Source: DATNIC01 sp035604635
GTDB lineage: Bacteria > Vulcanimicrobiota > Vulcanimicrobiia > Vulcanimicrobiales > Vulcanimicrobiaceae
Length of the DNA: 25,033 nt
Assembly: GCA_035604635.1 (NCBI GenBank)
Contig: DATNIC010000201.1
Location: forward strand, 1-25,033
Direction: 5' to 3'
The translations under genes were made by a program, and so were the position numbers. The notes beneath the pieces were generated by a model. It ran no database searches. It was not told the origin of the DNA and saw nothing but the letters and a program-made list of their open reading frames with translations. Below, piece by piece: positions 7,285 through 15,210 of this stretch; position 1 is the stretch's first letter, and every line of letters starts with the position of its first letter.

Positions 7285-9414
7285 CTATGCGTTGAGCGCG
7301 TCGTTGAACGGCAGCGAACGCACTCGCTTGCCGGTAGCCGCGAAGTACGCGTTGACCAGAGCCGGGCCGACGGCCGAGGTGCAATGCTCGCCGGTCCCGT
7401 ACGCGACCGGACCGGGCGGCATCAGGATCACCTCGATCGAGGGTGCTTGATTGTGACGCAGGACCGGCGCATCGTAGAAGTTGTTCTGAACGACACGCCC
7501 CTTCTCGATCGCGATCTTTCCCATCAACGTCGCCGAAAGCCCGTAGTTGACCGAGCTGCGAGCCTGCGCCTCGACGATCGCGGGGTTGATGATCATGCCG
7601 ACGTCGGTCGCGATCACGACGCGATGCACCTTGACGCTCTTCCCGGAGAACGACGCCTCGACGACGTTCGCCGCGATCGAGTTGCTCAGGACCGTTATCG
7701 CGATCCCGCGATGGACGCCCGGCGGGAGCGGCTTGCCCCAACCGGCCTTTTCGGCCGCCGCATCGAGCGCGCGCAGCGCGCGCGGATCCTTGATGTTCAT
7801 GCGGCGGAACTCGTAGGGATCTTTCCCGGCGGCGTGAGCAAGCTCGTCGATGAAGACTTCCGTCGCGAAGCTGTTCCAATTCGTGCTCGGCGCGCGCCAG
7901 AAGCCCGTCGGAATCGGGAGATCGTGATACGTGTATTCGGCGTGCACGTTCGGCAGCTCGTAGACGACGACCGTGCTGCCGACCAAGCTGGGATCGACGC
8001 CGTTGGCCATCGACTGCGGAGCCCTGCGCTTGAACTGCGACGTGTTGACGTTGTGCAGCTTGTAGGCGACGATCTTTCCGGTCGAGTCGACGGCGCCGGA
8101 GAAGACCGACGTGTTCGCCGAGCGATAGAAGTCGTGCTGCGTATCGTCCTCACGCGAGTAGACGACCTTCACCGGGGCGCCGGCCTTCATCGACGCTTCG
8201 ACGGCGTCCTCGACCGGGTCGGTCTCGTTCTTGCGTCCGAACGCACCACCCAAGAACGTCGTCGTGACCGCCACCTTCTCGACGGGGACGCCGGCGATCT
8301 TGGCCGCCACGTTTTGCGCCGCCGTCTGCGTTTGAATCGGCCCCCAGACCTCGACGATGCCGTCGTGGACCCAGGCCGTCGCATTTACCGGCTCCATCGC
8401 CGCATGTGCGACGTACGGTCCGCGATAGGTCGCGGCGACGACCTTCACGTCGGGCCGCTTCATCGCCGCGTCCGCGTCGCCGGTATGCTTGGCGACCGCA
8501 CCGGGGCTGTTCGCGAGCTTCTCGGCTTCCGCGAAGATCTGATCGGAGGAGAGATTCGCCCACTTGCCGTCGTCGTAGCGCACCTTGAGCTTGAAGCGCC
8601 CCTGCATCGCGGACCACGTGTTGTCGGCGAGGACGGCGACGCCGCTTGTAATTTGGACGACCTTCTTGACGCCCTTCACCTTGAGCGCCTCGGTCGCGTC
8701 GAAGTCGACGACTTTGCCGCCGAAGACGGCTGGTTTTTGAACGCTCGCGTAGAGCATCCCAGGGACCTTGACGTCCATCCCGTATCTCGCGCGACCGTTC
8801 ACTTTCAACGGAATGTCGATGCGACGCTTCGGTTGTCCGATGACGCGGAAGCGGTCGGGCGTTTTGAGCTTCACGTCGGCCGGCACGGGCTGGAGCGCCG
8901 CGAGCAGCGCCAGCTCGCCGTAGGATGCAGCGCGGCCGGTCGCGGGATCGCTCACGGTCCCATCGCCCTTCGTGACCAAGCCCGCTGCCGGGACGCCCCA
9001 CTTCTGGGCCGCGGCGGCGAGGAGCATCGCGCGCGCCGTCGCGCCCATCTTGCGCATCGGGTCCGTCATGTGCGGCGTCGTGGTGCTGCCGTTCGTTTGC
9101 TGCGAGCGCGAGACCGGATCGTAGTATTCCGGCCCCGCCGGCGACTGTTCGATCCGCATCCGCTCGTACGGATAATCGAGCTCCTCGGCGATCGTCATCG
9201 GAAGGCCGGTCATCACGCCCTGCCCCATCTCCGACTTCGAGACTTGCACCGTCACCAAGCCGTCCGGCGTGATGGCGATGTACGCGTTCGGACTGAAGAC
9301 CGCGGCCTGGCCCTTGGCGGCGGCATCGCCGCGCAGATCAAGGCCAAGCGCCAGTCCGGCGCCGCCGGCCACCGTCATTTTGAGGAAGATCCCTCGGTTC
9401 AGGATCGCGCTCAT
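7285..9414 (-). CDS. Molybdopterin-binding large subunit, IorB-like, copy 2
   Basis: This second 709-residue molybdopterin subunit is collinear with copy 1 apart from a one-residue deletion near residue 470 and a one-residue insertion before the end. Molybdenum-site motifs are kept, with GGAFGRK in place of GGGFGRK and GTGEHC near the C-terminus. The Tat-like start reads NRGIFLK, again lacking the second arginine. Residues around 239-334 differ from copy 1 at one position and those around 488-568 at none. The stretch before the molybdenum motif (PIQTQTAAQNVAAK against PTQHQTPSQDAASK) is clearly diverged. This suggests a changed substrate pocket on a shared scaffold. The ATG at 9414 overlaps the small-subunit stop by 4 nt. 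Confidence 0.93.
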   Translation of the reverse strand: MSAILNRGIFLKMTVAGGAGLALGLDLRGDAAAKGQAAVFSPNAYIAITPDGLVTVQVSKSEMGQGVMTGLPMTIAEELDYPYERMRIEQSPAGPEYYDPVSRSQQTNGSTTTPHMTDPMRKMGATARAMLLAAAAQKWGVPAAGLVTKGDGTVSDPATGRAASYGELALLAALQPVPADVKLKTPDRFRVIGQPKRRIDIPLKVNGRARYGMDVKVPGMLYASVQKPAVFGGKVVDFDATEALKVKGVKKVVQITSGVAVLADNTWSAMQGRFKLKVRYDDGKWANLSSDQIFAEAEKLANSPGAVAKHTGDADAAMKRPDVKVVAATYRGPYVAHAAMEPVNATAWVHDGIVEVWGPIQTQTAAQNVAAKIAGVPVEKVAVTTTFLGGAFGRKNETDPVEDAVEASMKAGAPVKVVYSREDDTQHDFYRSANTSVFSGAVDSTGKIVAYKLHNVNTSQFKRRAPQSMANGVDPSLVGSTVVVYELPNVHAEYTYHDLPIPTGFWRAPSTNWNSFATEVFIDELAHAAGKDPYEFRRMNIKDPRALRALDAAAEKAGWGKPLPPGVHRGIAITVLSNSIAANVVEASFSGKSVKVHRVVIATDVGMIINPAIVEAQARSSVNYGLSATLMGKIAIEKGRVVQNNFYDAPVLRHNQAPSIEVILMPPGPVAYGTGEHCTSAVGPALVNAYFAATGKRVRSLPFNDALNA

Positions 9415-9881
9415 GAGCTTGCCCCCGCGGCGCGCTTGATCGCCGTGTGGATCGCCTGATAGGCGCCGCAGCGGCAGATGTTCCCGGTCATCACGGTGGT
9501 GATCTGCTCGTCCGTCGGCTTCGGATACTTGGCGAGCAACGCCGCGGCTTGCATGATCTGCCCGGACTGACAGTACCCGCACTGCGGGACTTGCTCGGCG
9601 ATCCACGCTTGCTGCAGCCGCGCGACGATCGCTTTGTGCTCGCCGTGCTCGCCGGCTGCGTCGATCGTCGTCACGCTCTTTCCGTGCACGCTCCCGCACG
9701 ACGTCGTGCACGCGCGTACCGCGTCACCCTCGAGGTGAACCGTGCAGCAGCCGCACTGCGCCGCGCCGCAGCCGAACTTCGTCCCGGTCAGCCCGACGAC
9801 GTCGCGAATTGCCCACAGCAGCGGCATCTCGGTCGCGACGTCGAGCTCGTGCTGCTCGCCGTTGATCTTGACTGAAATCAT
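9411..9881 (-). CDS. [2Fe-2S] small subunit, IorA-like, copy 2
   Basis: The 156-residue iron-sulfur subunit is the same length as copy 1 and keeps all eight cluster cysteines (KFGCG, CGCCT, CGYCQSG, ICRCGAY). Differences are concentrated in the surface segment around residues 52-82. A strong GGAGGT site lies 11 nt before the ATG at 9881. That site sits within a short inverted repeat (CACGG, loop, CCGTG), so it may be partly hidden in the RNA. Complex formation with copy 2 large subunit is expected from the ATGA overlap; cross-assembly with copy 1 is possible given their similarity. Confidence 0.95.
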   Translation of the reverse strand: MISVKINGEQHELDVATEMPLLWAIRDVVGLTGTKFGCGAAQCGCCTVHLEGDAVRACTTSCGSVHGKSVTTIDAAGEHGEHKAIVARLQQAWIAEQVPQCGYCQSGQIMQAAALLAKYPKPTDEQITTVMTGNICRCGAYQAIHTAIKRAAGASS

Positions 9882-9933
9882 GAAACCACGGGACCTCCGT
9901 GCAAAGTCGCTGCGACGCGGAACATTCTTTCGC

Positions 9934-10635
9934 CTACTGGGCGTCGTGGAAGATGATCCCAAGCGTGTACCGCTCCCCTGCCCGGAGCCGGCTGACGCCG
10001 TGGCGGACCGCCGCGCGATAGTGCCCGTGCTGGCCCCGCACGGGCCGATAGCGGTTCGGGAAGACGATGAGGTCGCCTTGCCTGGGCTGGACGACCTCGG
10101 GGCGGCTCTGGGCCCGCGGACGCTGCTCGACCAGGACGAACTCGCCGCCTTCGAAGTCCTCGTGGGGCCGGCTCAGAAAGAACGTCACCTGGAACGGAAA
10201 GGCGATCGCGCCGTACAGGTCTTGGTGGAGGCAGTTGTAGTCGCCGGGTCCGTACTTCAACAGCAGGGCCGTCGGCCGGCGCTGATCGTGGTCGGCACAG
10301 ATTGCAAGCATCTCCGTTAGGGCTGCCGGGACGCGCTCGGGCGACCCCAACGCCGTCAGCCAGCGATTCGCGATCGCGGCCAGGGGCGGGTACAGCCCGC
10401 TGCGCAGTTCATCGACGAGAGCCGGCAGCGGATAGGAAAAATACTTGTATTCGCCGCGTCCGAAGTTGTGACGCTCCATGACGACGCGCGAGCGGAACGC
10501 GCGCTCGTCGTCGTAGAGCGCGCGGATGCCGGCGCATTCGAGGGGATCGAGAAACTCCGGGATAAGCGCATAGCCCTCATCGAAGAGCAAACGCTCGAGT
10601 TTGTCCCACTCGAGCGTCCGCAGCCGTTCAACCAT
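9934..10635 (-). CDS. 2-oxoglutarate/Fe(II)-dependent oxygenase, prolyl-hydroxylase-like fold
   Basis: The 233-residue protein has a double-stranded beta-helix iron site of the facial-triad type: H137 and D139 (HQD) and distal H212 in RHGVSR. R222 ten residues later would bind the 2-oxoglutarate carboxylate. The pattern H-G-V-S...G-E-R-Y-T-L is typical of prolyl-hydroxylase-like members. The protein has no signal peptide and is probably cytosolic. The ATG at 10635 is preceded by GGAGA at a good distance. It sits 16 nt after a PEBP gene and 52 nt before the copy 2 hydroxylase pair, compatible with one transcript. The substrate could be a small molecule or a protein side chain; nothing in the sequence decides this. 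Confidence 0.85.
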   Translation of the reverse strand: MVERLRTLEWDKLERLLFDEGYALIPEFLDPLECAGIRALYDDERAFRSRVVMERHNFGRGEYKYFSYPLPALVDELRSGLYPPLAAIANRWLTALGSPERVPAALTEMLAICADHDQRRPTALLLKYGPGDYNCLHQDLYGAIAFPFQVTFFLSRPHEDFEGGEFVLVEQRPRAQSRPEVVQPRQGDLIVFPNRYRPVRGQHGHYRAAVRHGVSRLRAGERYTLGIIFHDAQ

Positions 10636-10651
10636 GGTGCCGTTCTCCGGC

Positions 10652-11209
10652 TTACCGTCCGTATTTCATCACGATCCCCGTCGCGCTGCCGATGGTGTGG
10701 CCGGCGATCGCTTTAAAGAGCTCGTCGCGATCCAAACCGGCCGGTAGCGTCGGCGGGAGATCGAGCGCATAGACGATGATCGTGTAGTGATGCGGGTTGT
10801 CGACTGCCGGCGGGCACGGCCCCCGGTAGCCCAACCCGTTTGCCGTGTTCTTGCCGGGCGTGTATTTCGCGTTCGGTCCGCTGCCGTCGCCGCGCGCCAG
10901 CGTCGTGACCGAGCCCGGGATATTGTAGAGAACCCAGTGGCTTACGCCCAAGCCGCCGCGACCTTCCGGATCAAACATCGTGATGGCGTAGCTCTGCGCG
11001 TTAGCCGGCGCACCGGACCAGCTCAACGCCGGCGAGATGCCTTGGCCGCCGCACGAATTGCCCTGCGCATCATTCGTGTTGTTGCCATAAGCCTTATCCG
11101 CGAGCACGCCGTCTTGAATCGAGGACGACGTAATCGTGAACGCGGCGAGCGCCGGTACAGTCGTCGCCGCGATCAGAAGGAAGACGCATGCAAGCGCAAG
11201 CGATCTCAC
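10652..11209 (-). CDS. Exported YbhB/YbcL-family PEBP protein, copy B
   Basis: The 185-residue protein belongs to the phosphatidylethanolamine-binding / Raf-kinase-inhibitor-like family. It has a Sec signal peptide with probable cleavage after PALA near residue 22. Family marks are visible: MFDPEGRGGLGVSHWVLYNI and YRGPCPP followed by HHY, which together form the anion-binding pocket. The ATG overlaps the stop of the related upstream gene by 4 nt (11206-11209), so the two are coupled. The molecular function of bacterial exported PEBP proteins is not settled. Linkage to redox genes here is noted without a functional claim. Confidence 0.92.
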   Translation of the reverse strand: MRSLALACVFLLIAATTVPALAAFTITSSSIQDGVLADKAYGNNTNDAQGNSCGGQGISPALSWSGAPANAQSYAITMFDPEGRGGLGVSHWVLYNIPGSVTTLARGDGSGPNAKYTPGKNTANGLGYRGPCPPAVDNPHHYTIIVYALDLPPTLPAGLDRDELFKAIAGHTIGSATGIVMKYGR

Positions 11210-11760
11210 TGGGCCTGATACCGCATGATCGTCGTCGTTGCGCCCTTGACGTGACCGTCAATCGCCTGGAAAACTCCGGGTCGGTCGAGCCCCGCTGGGA
11301 GCGTCGGCGGCAGATCGGTCGCGTAGAGCGTTAGCACGTAGTGGTGCGGCGCGTCGCCGGACGGCGGGCACGGACCGCGATAGCCGACGAGGTCACCCGT
11401 ACCACGCCCGGGCGTATACTTCTTCGCGTCAATATCGGCCGGGCTCAGCGACGTGACGCTACCGGGGATATTGTAGAGCACCCAGTGACTCACACCTTTG
11501 CCTCCGAGGCCGTCCGGATCGAACATCAACAGCGCATAGCTCTGTGTCCCTGCCGGCGGGTTGATCCAGCTGAATCCGGGTGGAACGTTCTTTCCGCCGC
11601 ACGCTCCACCGTCGCTCGCGCGCGTCTTGTCGAATGCGCCGTCCTTTGTCAGCATGGCGTTGTCGGTCATCCCGTTCGCTGAAAGCGCGAAACCGGCGGC
11701 ATACGCTGCGCTCGTCGCTGCGATAACCGCGCACATCAAGCCAGTAAGAAATCGCGTCAT
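11206..11760 (-). CDS. Exported YbhB/YbcL-family PEBP protein, copy A
   Basis: The 184-residue paralogue of the next gene has a signal peptide ending near AAYA (about residue 21). It shares the pocket motifs MFDPDGLGGKGVSHWVLYNI and YRGPCPP...HHY, and both share the DLPPTLPAGLDR segment. Their mature N-termini differ considerably, so the duplication is older than the most similar blocks of the iorAB pair. A GGGGGAA stretch lies before the ATG at 11760. A 41-nt gap separates it from the dehydrogenase gene upstream on the same strand. Confidence 0.92.
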   Translation of the reverse strand: MTRFLTGLMCAVIAATSAAYAAGFALSANGMTDNAMLTKDGAFDKTRASDGGACGGKNVPPGFSWINPPAGTQSYALLMFDPDGLGGKGVSHWVLYNIPGSVTSLSPADIDAKKYTPGRGTGDLVGYRGPCPPSGDAPHHYVLTLYATDLPPTLPAGLDRPGVFQAIDGHVKGATTTIMRYQAQ

Positions 11761-11801
11761 TGCCGTTCCCCCATTCGTGCGGATGCGCGCCGCTTCGCCC
11801 C

Positions 11802-12650
11802 CTACTTGATGAACTCCGTCACAGAATCGAGCATGGGATCGGTTGCGCCGTTGCGTCGCTCGAATGCGGCAGCAAAGTCTTCATAAAGTCGAGCAAGGCC
11901 CTGATATATGGCTTCTGTTCCGGGATCATCATGCGAAAAGCTTGCGATCTCTTCCATCTCAGCGACCCAGCGATACGCCTTCGGATACATGCGCGGCACC
12001 TGGCGCGTAATCCAGGCGAAGACCTGCGGCTGGCTCTCCTCGAGTTCCCGGCGCAGCGCCGCGGCAACGCCGGCGCGTGATGCATCGAGCATCATCGCCG
12101 CACCGACCCCGGTCAGCCCTTTGGTGATCCCGGCGTACGACATCTTGAGCGCAGACGCGGTGCCGACACCTCCGTCGAGGATGCGAATGCTTAGGCCGAA
12201 CTCGCCCAGTGCTCGGAGCGCACGTGCATCGATGCCCGATGCGTAAATGCGCGGGCCGTCGTAGCCGTCGCCCGGCGGCGCACCGACGATCCCCGCATCG
12301 ATGAAACCGCACCCGCTTGGCCGGATCGCATCAGCGATGCCTTGGACGGTTTTCGGTGCGACGGCGTTGCAGTCGACGTAGAGCGGCTTGTCGACTGCTT
12401 GCGCGAGGATCGGGCAAAGCGATTGCGCGACCCCGAGCGCCTGGCCCGGTGGGACAATCGAAAGGACGAACACAGCCCCGTCAACGAGATCGCGATCGCC
12501 GTCGACGACTTCGAGCCCGGCCTTGCGGACGCGGTCCACGCTTGCCGCGCTGCGGCCGCGCAACGACGTTACGACGCGCGCACCGCGCGCGCCCAATCGC
12601 GCGCCGACGGCGCTGCCCATCTCACCGGCTCCGATTAGCGCGATCTTCAT
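11802..12650 (-). CDS. NAD(P)-dependent oxidoreductase, 6PGDH/HIBADH-like with DUF1932-type C-terminus
   Basis: The 282-residue protein begins with a Rossmann motif (IGAGEMG, residues 6-12). It has a central DAGIVGAPPG segment as in beta-hydroxyacid dehydrogenases, and an all-helical C-terminal domain starting at ALKMSYAGITKG that resembles DUF1932. The lysine in ALKM and the one in ITKG are candidates for the catalytic base. Start: a GTG at 12656 is in frame, but AAGGAG lies 8 nt before the ATG at 12650 and only 2 nt before the GTG, so ATG is preferred. It is divergent from the methyltransferase gene at 12726 and could be the first gene of the long minus-strand transcript. Substrate unknown. 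Confidence 0.87.
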   Translation of the reverse strand: MKIALIGAGEMGSAVGARLGARGARVVTSLRGRSAASVDRVRKAGLEVVDGDRDLVDGAVFVLSIVPPGQALGVAQSLCPILAQAVDKPLYVDCNAVAPKTVQGIADAIRPSGCGFIDAGIVGAPPGDGYDGPRIYASGIDARALRALGEFGLSIRILDGGVGTASALKMSYAGITKGLTGVGAAMMLDASRAGVAAALRRELEESQPQVFAWITRQVPRMYPKAYRWVAEMEEIASFSHDDPGTEAIYQGLARLYEDFAAAFERRNGATDPMLDSVTEFIK

Positions 12651-12725
12651 CCTCACGGCTCCTTTTGCGTCGCCTTCCCCCTGCGGCTAAGGACTTCCCC
12701 GACGGGCCGCCAATCCTGCGCGCGT

Positions 12726-13772
12726 ATGAGTTCCGCACAAGCGCTTCGAACGACCGTCGTCGGAAGCTATCCGCAGCCCGATTGGCTCATCGACCGCGAG
12801 ATGCTCGGTTCGCGTCTGCCGCCCCGGGTCCGCGTTCGCGAAATCTGGCGCGTCCCCGAACGCTACCTCGAGCAAGCCCAAGACGACGCGACCTTGATCG
12901 CCATTCGCGACATGGAGCTGGCCGGGATCGACATCATCTCCGACGGCGAGATGCGCCGCGAGAGCTATTCGAATCGCTTTGCTACGGCGCTCGACGGCGT
13001 CGACATCGAGCATCCCGGGACCGCACTCGACCGCACCGGTCATGCTAACCCGGTCCCGCGCATCACGGGAAAGATTCGCCGTACCCGCCCGGTGACGGTC
13101 CGCGACGCCGAATTCCTCCGTGCGAATACCGACCGCCCGATCAAAATGACGGTGCCGGGGCCCTTCACGATGACCCAGCAAGCCCAGAACGATTTCTATC
13201 CTGACCTTGCTACGGCGGCGATGGACTACGCCGCTGCCGTGAACGAGGAACTGCGCGACCTGCGCGCCGCCGGAGCCGATGTCGTGCAAATCGACGAACC
13301 CTATCTTCAAGCGCGTTCGGAGGAAGCCCGCAAATATGCGCTTGCCGCGATCGATCGCGCCCTCCAGGGGATCGACGGCACCACCGCGATCCACACCTGC
13401 TTCGGCTACGCCCACGTCGTCCACACGCGGCCTGCAGGCTATCCGTTCCTCGCCGAGCTCGACGCGACGCGGGCAGGCCAAGTTGCCATCGAGTCGATGC
13501 AGCAGCAGGTCGATCTCGCGATGCTCGAGTTGCTTCCTCATAAGAGTGTGATCTTGGGGGTCGTCAACCTCGACGATGCCGCGCCGGTCGAGTCGCCCGA
13601 ACAGATCGCGGCGCAGATCCGAAAGGCGCTCAAACACATCACTCCCGAGCGGCTTTTGATCTCGCCGGACTGCGGGATGAAGTACCTCCCGCGCAAGACT
13701 GCGTTTGCGAAGCTGCAGGCGATGGTCGCGGGGACGAAGATCGTCCGCCGCGAGCTTGGAATTGCGGATTAG
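12726..13772 (+). CDS. Cobalamin-independent methionine synthase C-terminal-domain protein (MetE/UROD superfamily)
   Basis: The 348-residue protein corresponds to the catalytic C-terminal half of MetE, with no N-terminal substrate-binding half. Zinc ligands are visible as HTC (H223, C225) and PDCGMKY (C316); a fourth acidic ligand is probably E244 or D246. VVGSYPQP near the N-terminus and QIDEP (188-192) are family motifs. Stand-alone proteins of this type transfer methyl or alkyl groups to or from thiols. Some are core methionine synthases that use a corrinoid protein or methylated folate as methyl donor. No clear ribosome binding site precedes the ATG. The gene is alone on its strand, divergent from 12650 and convergent with the MDR gene, whose stop lies 6 nt past its own. 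Confidence 0.9.
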   Translation: MSSAQALRTTVVGSYPQPDWLIDREMLGSRLPPRVRVREIWRVPERYLEQAQDDATLIAIRDMELAGIDIISDGEMRRESYSNRFATALDGVDIEHPGTALDRTGHANPVPRITGKIRRTRPVTVRDAEFLRANTDRPIKMTVPGPFTMTQQAQNDFYPDLATAAMDYAAAVNEELRDLRAAGADVVQIDEPYLQARSEEARKYALAAIDRALQGIDGTTAIHTCFGYAHVVHTRPAGYPFLAELDATRAGQVAIESMQQQVDLAMLELLPHKSVILGVVNLDDAAPVESPEQIAAQIRKALKHITPERLLISPDCGMKYLPRKTAFAKLQAMVAGTKIVRRELGIAD

Positions 13773-13778
13773 CCGCCT

Positions 13779-14711
13779 CTAGGCGAAACGGACGACGACT
13801 TTCCCCGTCACGCGCCGCTCACGGAGCGCCGCTACGGCCTCTTCCAGCTTGTCGGCGTCATAGCGTGCGTCGATGTGCGTCGCGAGCTTCTTCTTCGCAA
13901 CGAGAGCGGCTAGCCTTTCGAGGTCGCGTGCGATCGGGTCACGCCGGGCCTCGTGAAACAGATAGAACCCGTAGAGCGACGCACCGCCCGTAACATAGAA
14001 TTTCGCAGTGCCGATCGTCGCTTGCCCCGAAAGCGTTTGTCCGAACGTCACGACGACACCGTTGGGAGCAACGCACGCTACCGCTGCGCCCAGCGAGTCA
14101 CCCCCGAGCGATTCGAGGACGAGGTCGTACGGTGCGCGCGATTGCGCTTCACTCGTCGAGCCGACGATCACCTCATCGGCCCCGATGCTCTCGAGCAGCC
14201 GCGTGTCGCCGCCGTCGCGGATCACCGCCGAAACGTGCGCACCCGCAAGATGCGCCAGCTGGATTGCGAAGAGCCCGACGCCACCGGTACCGGGGACGAT
14301 GAGGATACGGCGCGCCAAGACGTTGCCGTTGCGACCGAGTGCGCGGTACGCGGTCACGGCAGCGACCGGCAAGGTCGCCGCATCTTCGAATGAGACACCC
14401 TCCGGGATCACTCCGATCTGACGCCCGTCGACGACCGCGAAATCGCCCCACCCGGCTCCTTCCGAAAGCGTGACGACTCGAGTTCCGCGCGGCGGACTGC
14501 TCCCATCGGCCGCAGCCGTCTCGACGATCCCGGCGATATCCCAACCGATGCGCTGACCGGCTGTTGAGGCGGCCGCGCGGCGCACTTCGCCGGCGTTGAG
14601 CGACGTCGCATGGACGCGGATACGCGCCTGATTGGCGCCGGGTTCGGGAGTCGGGATCTCACGTATCTCGATTGGACGCCCCGCCTCGCCCGTCGTCATC
14701 GCCGTTCGCAT
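13779..14711 (-). CDS. Zinc-free MDR-family alcohol dehydrogenase / quinone oxidoreductase-like protein
   Basis: The 310-residue protein has a GroES-like N-terminal domain and a Rossmann domain with GTGGVGLFAIQLA around residue 141. The usual zinc-binding cysteines of alcohol dehydrogenases are absent, which points to the quinone oxidoreductase/enoyl reductase branch using NADPH. It lies 11 nt downstream of the stalk-domain gene on the same strand. The ATG at 14711 is taken because the N-terminus then aligns with the common M-R-A-x-x-x-x-G start; an alternative ATG is at 14699. Substrate unknown. Confidence 0.9.
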   Translation of the reverse strand: MRTAMTTGEAGRPIEIREIPTPEPGANQARIRVHATSLNAGEVRRAAASTAGQRIGWDIAGIVETAAADGSSPPRGTRVVTLSEGAGWGDFAVVDGRQIGVIPEGVSFEDAATLPVAAVTAYRALGRNGNVLARRILIVPGTGGVGLFAIQLAHLAGAHVSAVIRDGGDTRLLESIGADEVIVGSTSEAQSRAPYDLVLESLGGDSLGAAVACVAPNGVVVTFGQTLSGQATIGTAKFYVTGGASLYGFYLFHEARRDPIARDLERLAALVAKKKLATHIDARYDADKLEEAVAALRERRVTGKVVVRFA

Positions 14712-14722
14712 GCCTTGCGTTA

Positions 14723-15202
14723 CTACAATCCGGGGACGCGAACCTCGACCGGCGTGCGCCGGGGACGGGGAACGTCCACGACGGCCGGTCGCGGCGTTGC
14801 ATTCGGCGGCGTCGGCCAGGGCAAGGTCGTGGTCCCCGGACGCGGCAAGGCCAGGATGTCGTACGGCTCCGGCGTACGCAAGGGCCCCGGCTCAAAGGAA
14901 AGCGCAATGCTCTTTGCGCGCGGATCGTAGCGTACGTCTCCGCCTAGGCCCCGCACGACCGCGGCGAGAGGGACGTAAATGCACTCCGCGCAGAACACGT
15001 CCTCCGCGACGGTGAGGCTGACGCTCCGGCGGCCACGCTCGATGACGAGCATGCGGCCTTGCCTCATGCGAATGACGTCCGCGATGCGCGTGATGATGGG
15101 GACCAGCGGTGCCATCGTCCGGCCTGCGACGATGCGCGCCGGCTGCGACGTCGCAACGGGCGATCCGTCGATGAGGATCGTCAGCAAAGCAGCGAGAATC
15201 AT
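14723..15202 (-). CDS. Copper-amine-oxidase-N-like 'stalk' domain protein with proline-rich tail
   Basis: The 159-residue protein contains the repeat-like pattern of the copper amine oxidase N-terminal-like (stalk) domain: ILIDGSPV, then GRTMAPLVPI, then VYVPLAAVVRGLGGDVRYD-type segments. These domains occur on envelope proteins of Gram-positive and related phyla and mediate adhesion or wall association. The tail after residue 105 is rich in proline and arginine. Only seven residues precede the first strand, so no clear signal peptide is present, and no in-frame start codon is visible just upstream; export is therefore uncertain. Its ATG is 8 nt from the start of the oppositely oriented YihY gene. 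Confidence 0.72.
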   Translation of the reverse strand: MILAALLTILIDGSPVATSQPARIVAGRTMAPLVPIITRIADVIRMRQGRMLVIERGRRSVSLTVAEDVFCAECIYVPLAAVVRGLGGDVRYDPRAKSIALSFEPGPLRTPEPYDILALPRPGTTTLPWPTPPNATPRPAVVDVPRPRRTPVEVRVPGL

Positions 15203-15210
15203 GTCCGTCG

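Larger units (their letters stand above)
4677..9881. repeat. Tandem duplication of the iorAB-like gene pair
   Basis: Two head-to-tail units, about 4677-7273 and 7285-9881, each hold a small and a large subunit of identical length (156 and 709 residues). DNA at 5805-5891 and 8413-8499 is identical over 87 nt with an offset of 2608. The surrounding 285 nt differs at only about a dozen positions, whereas other parts of the genes differ at many. The pattern fits an old duplication with later gene conversion in selected blocks. Confidence 0.9.

Noticed and set aside
7384..9459. Long open frame on the plus strand (691 codons)
   Set aside because: It lies wholly antisense to the copy 2 molybdenum hydroxylase and has the R/D/L-rich composition of a GC-rich shadow frame, with no recognisable motif.
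12651..12725. Promoter pair in the divergent 75-nt region
   Set aside because: Only weak partial matches (TTGCGT with TAAGGA on plus; TTGGCG on minus) that are not convincing.
12687..13637. 316-codon minus-strand open frame
   Set aside because: Antisense to the MetE-like gene, whose zinc ligands and motifs are intact.
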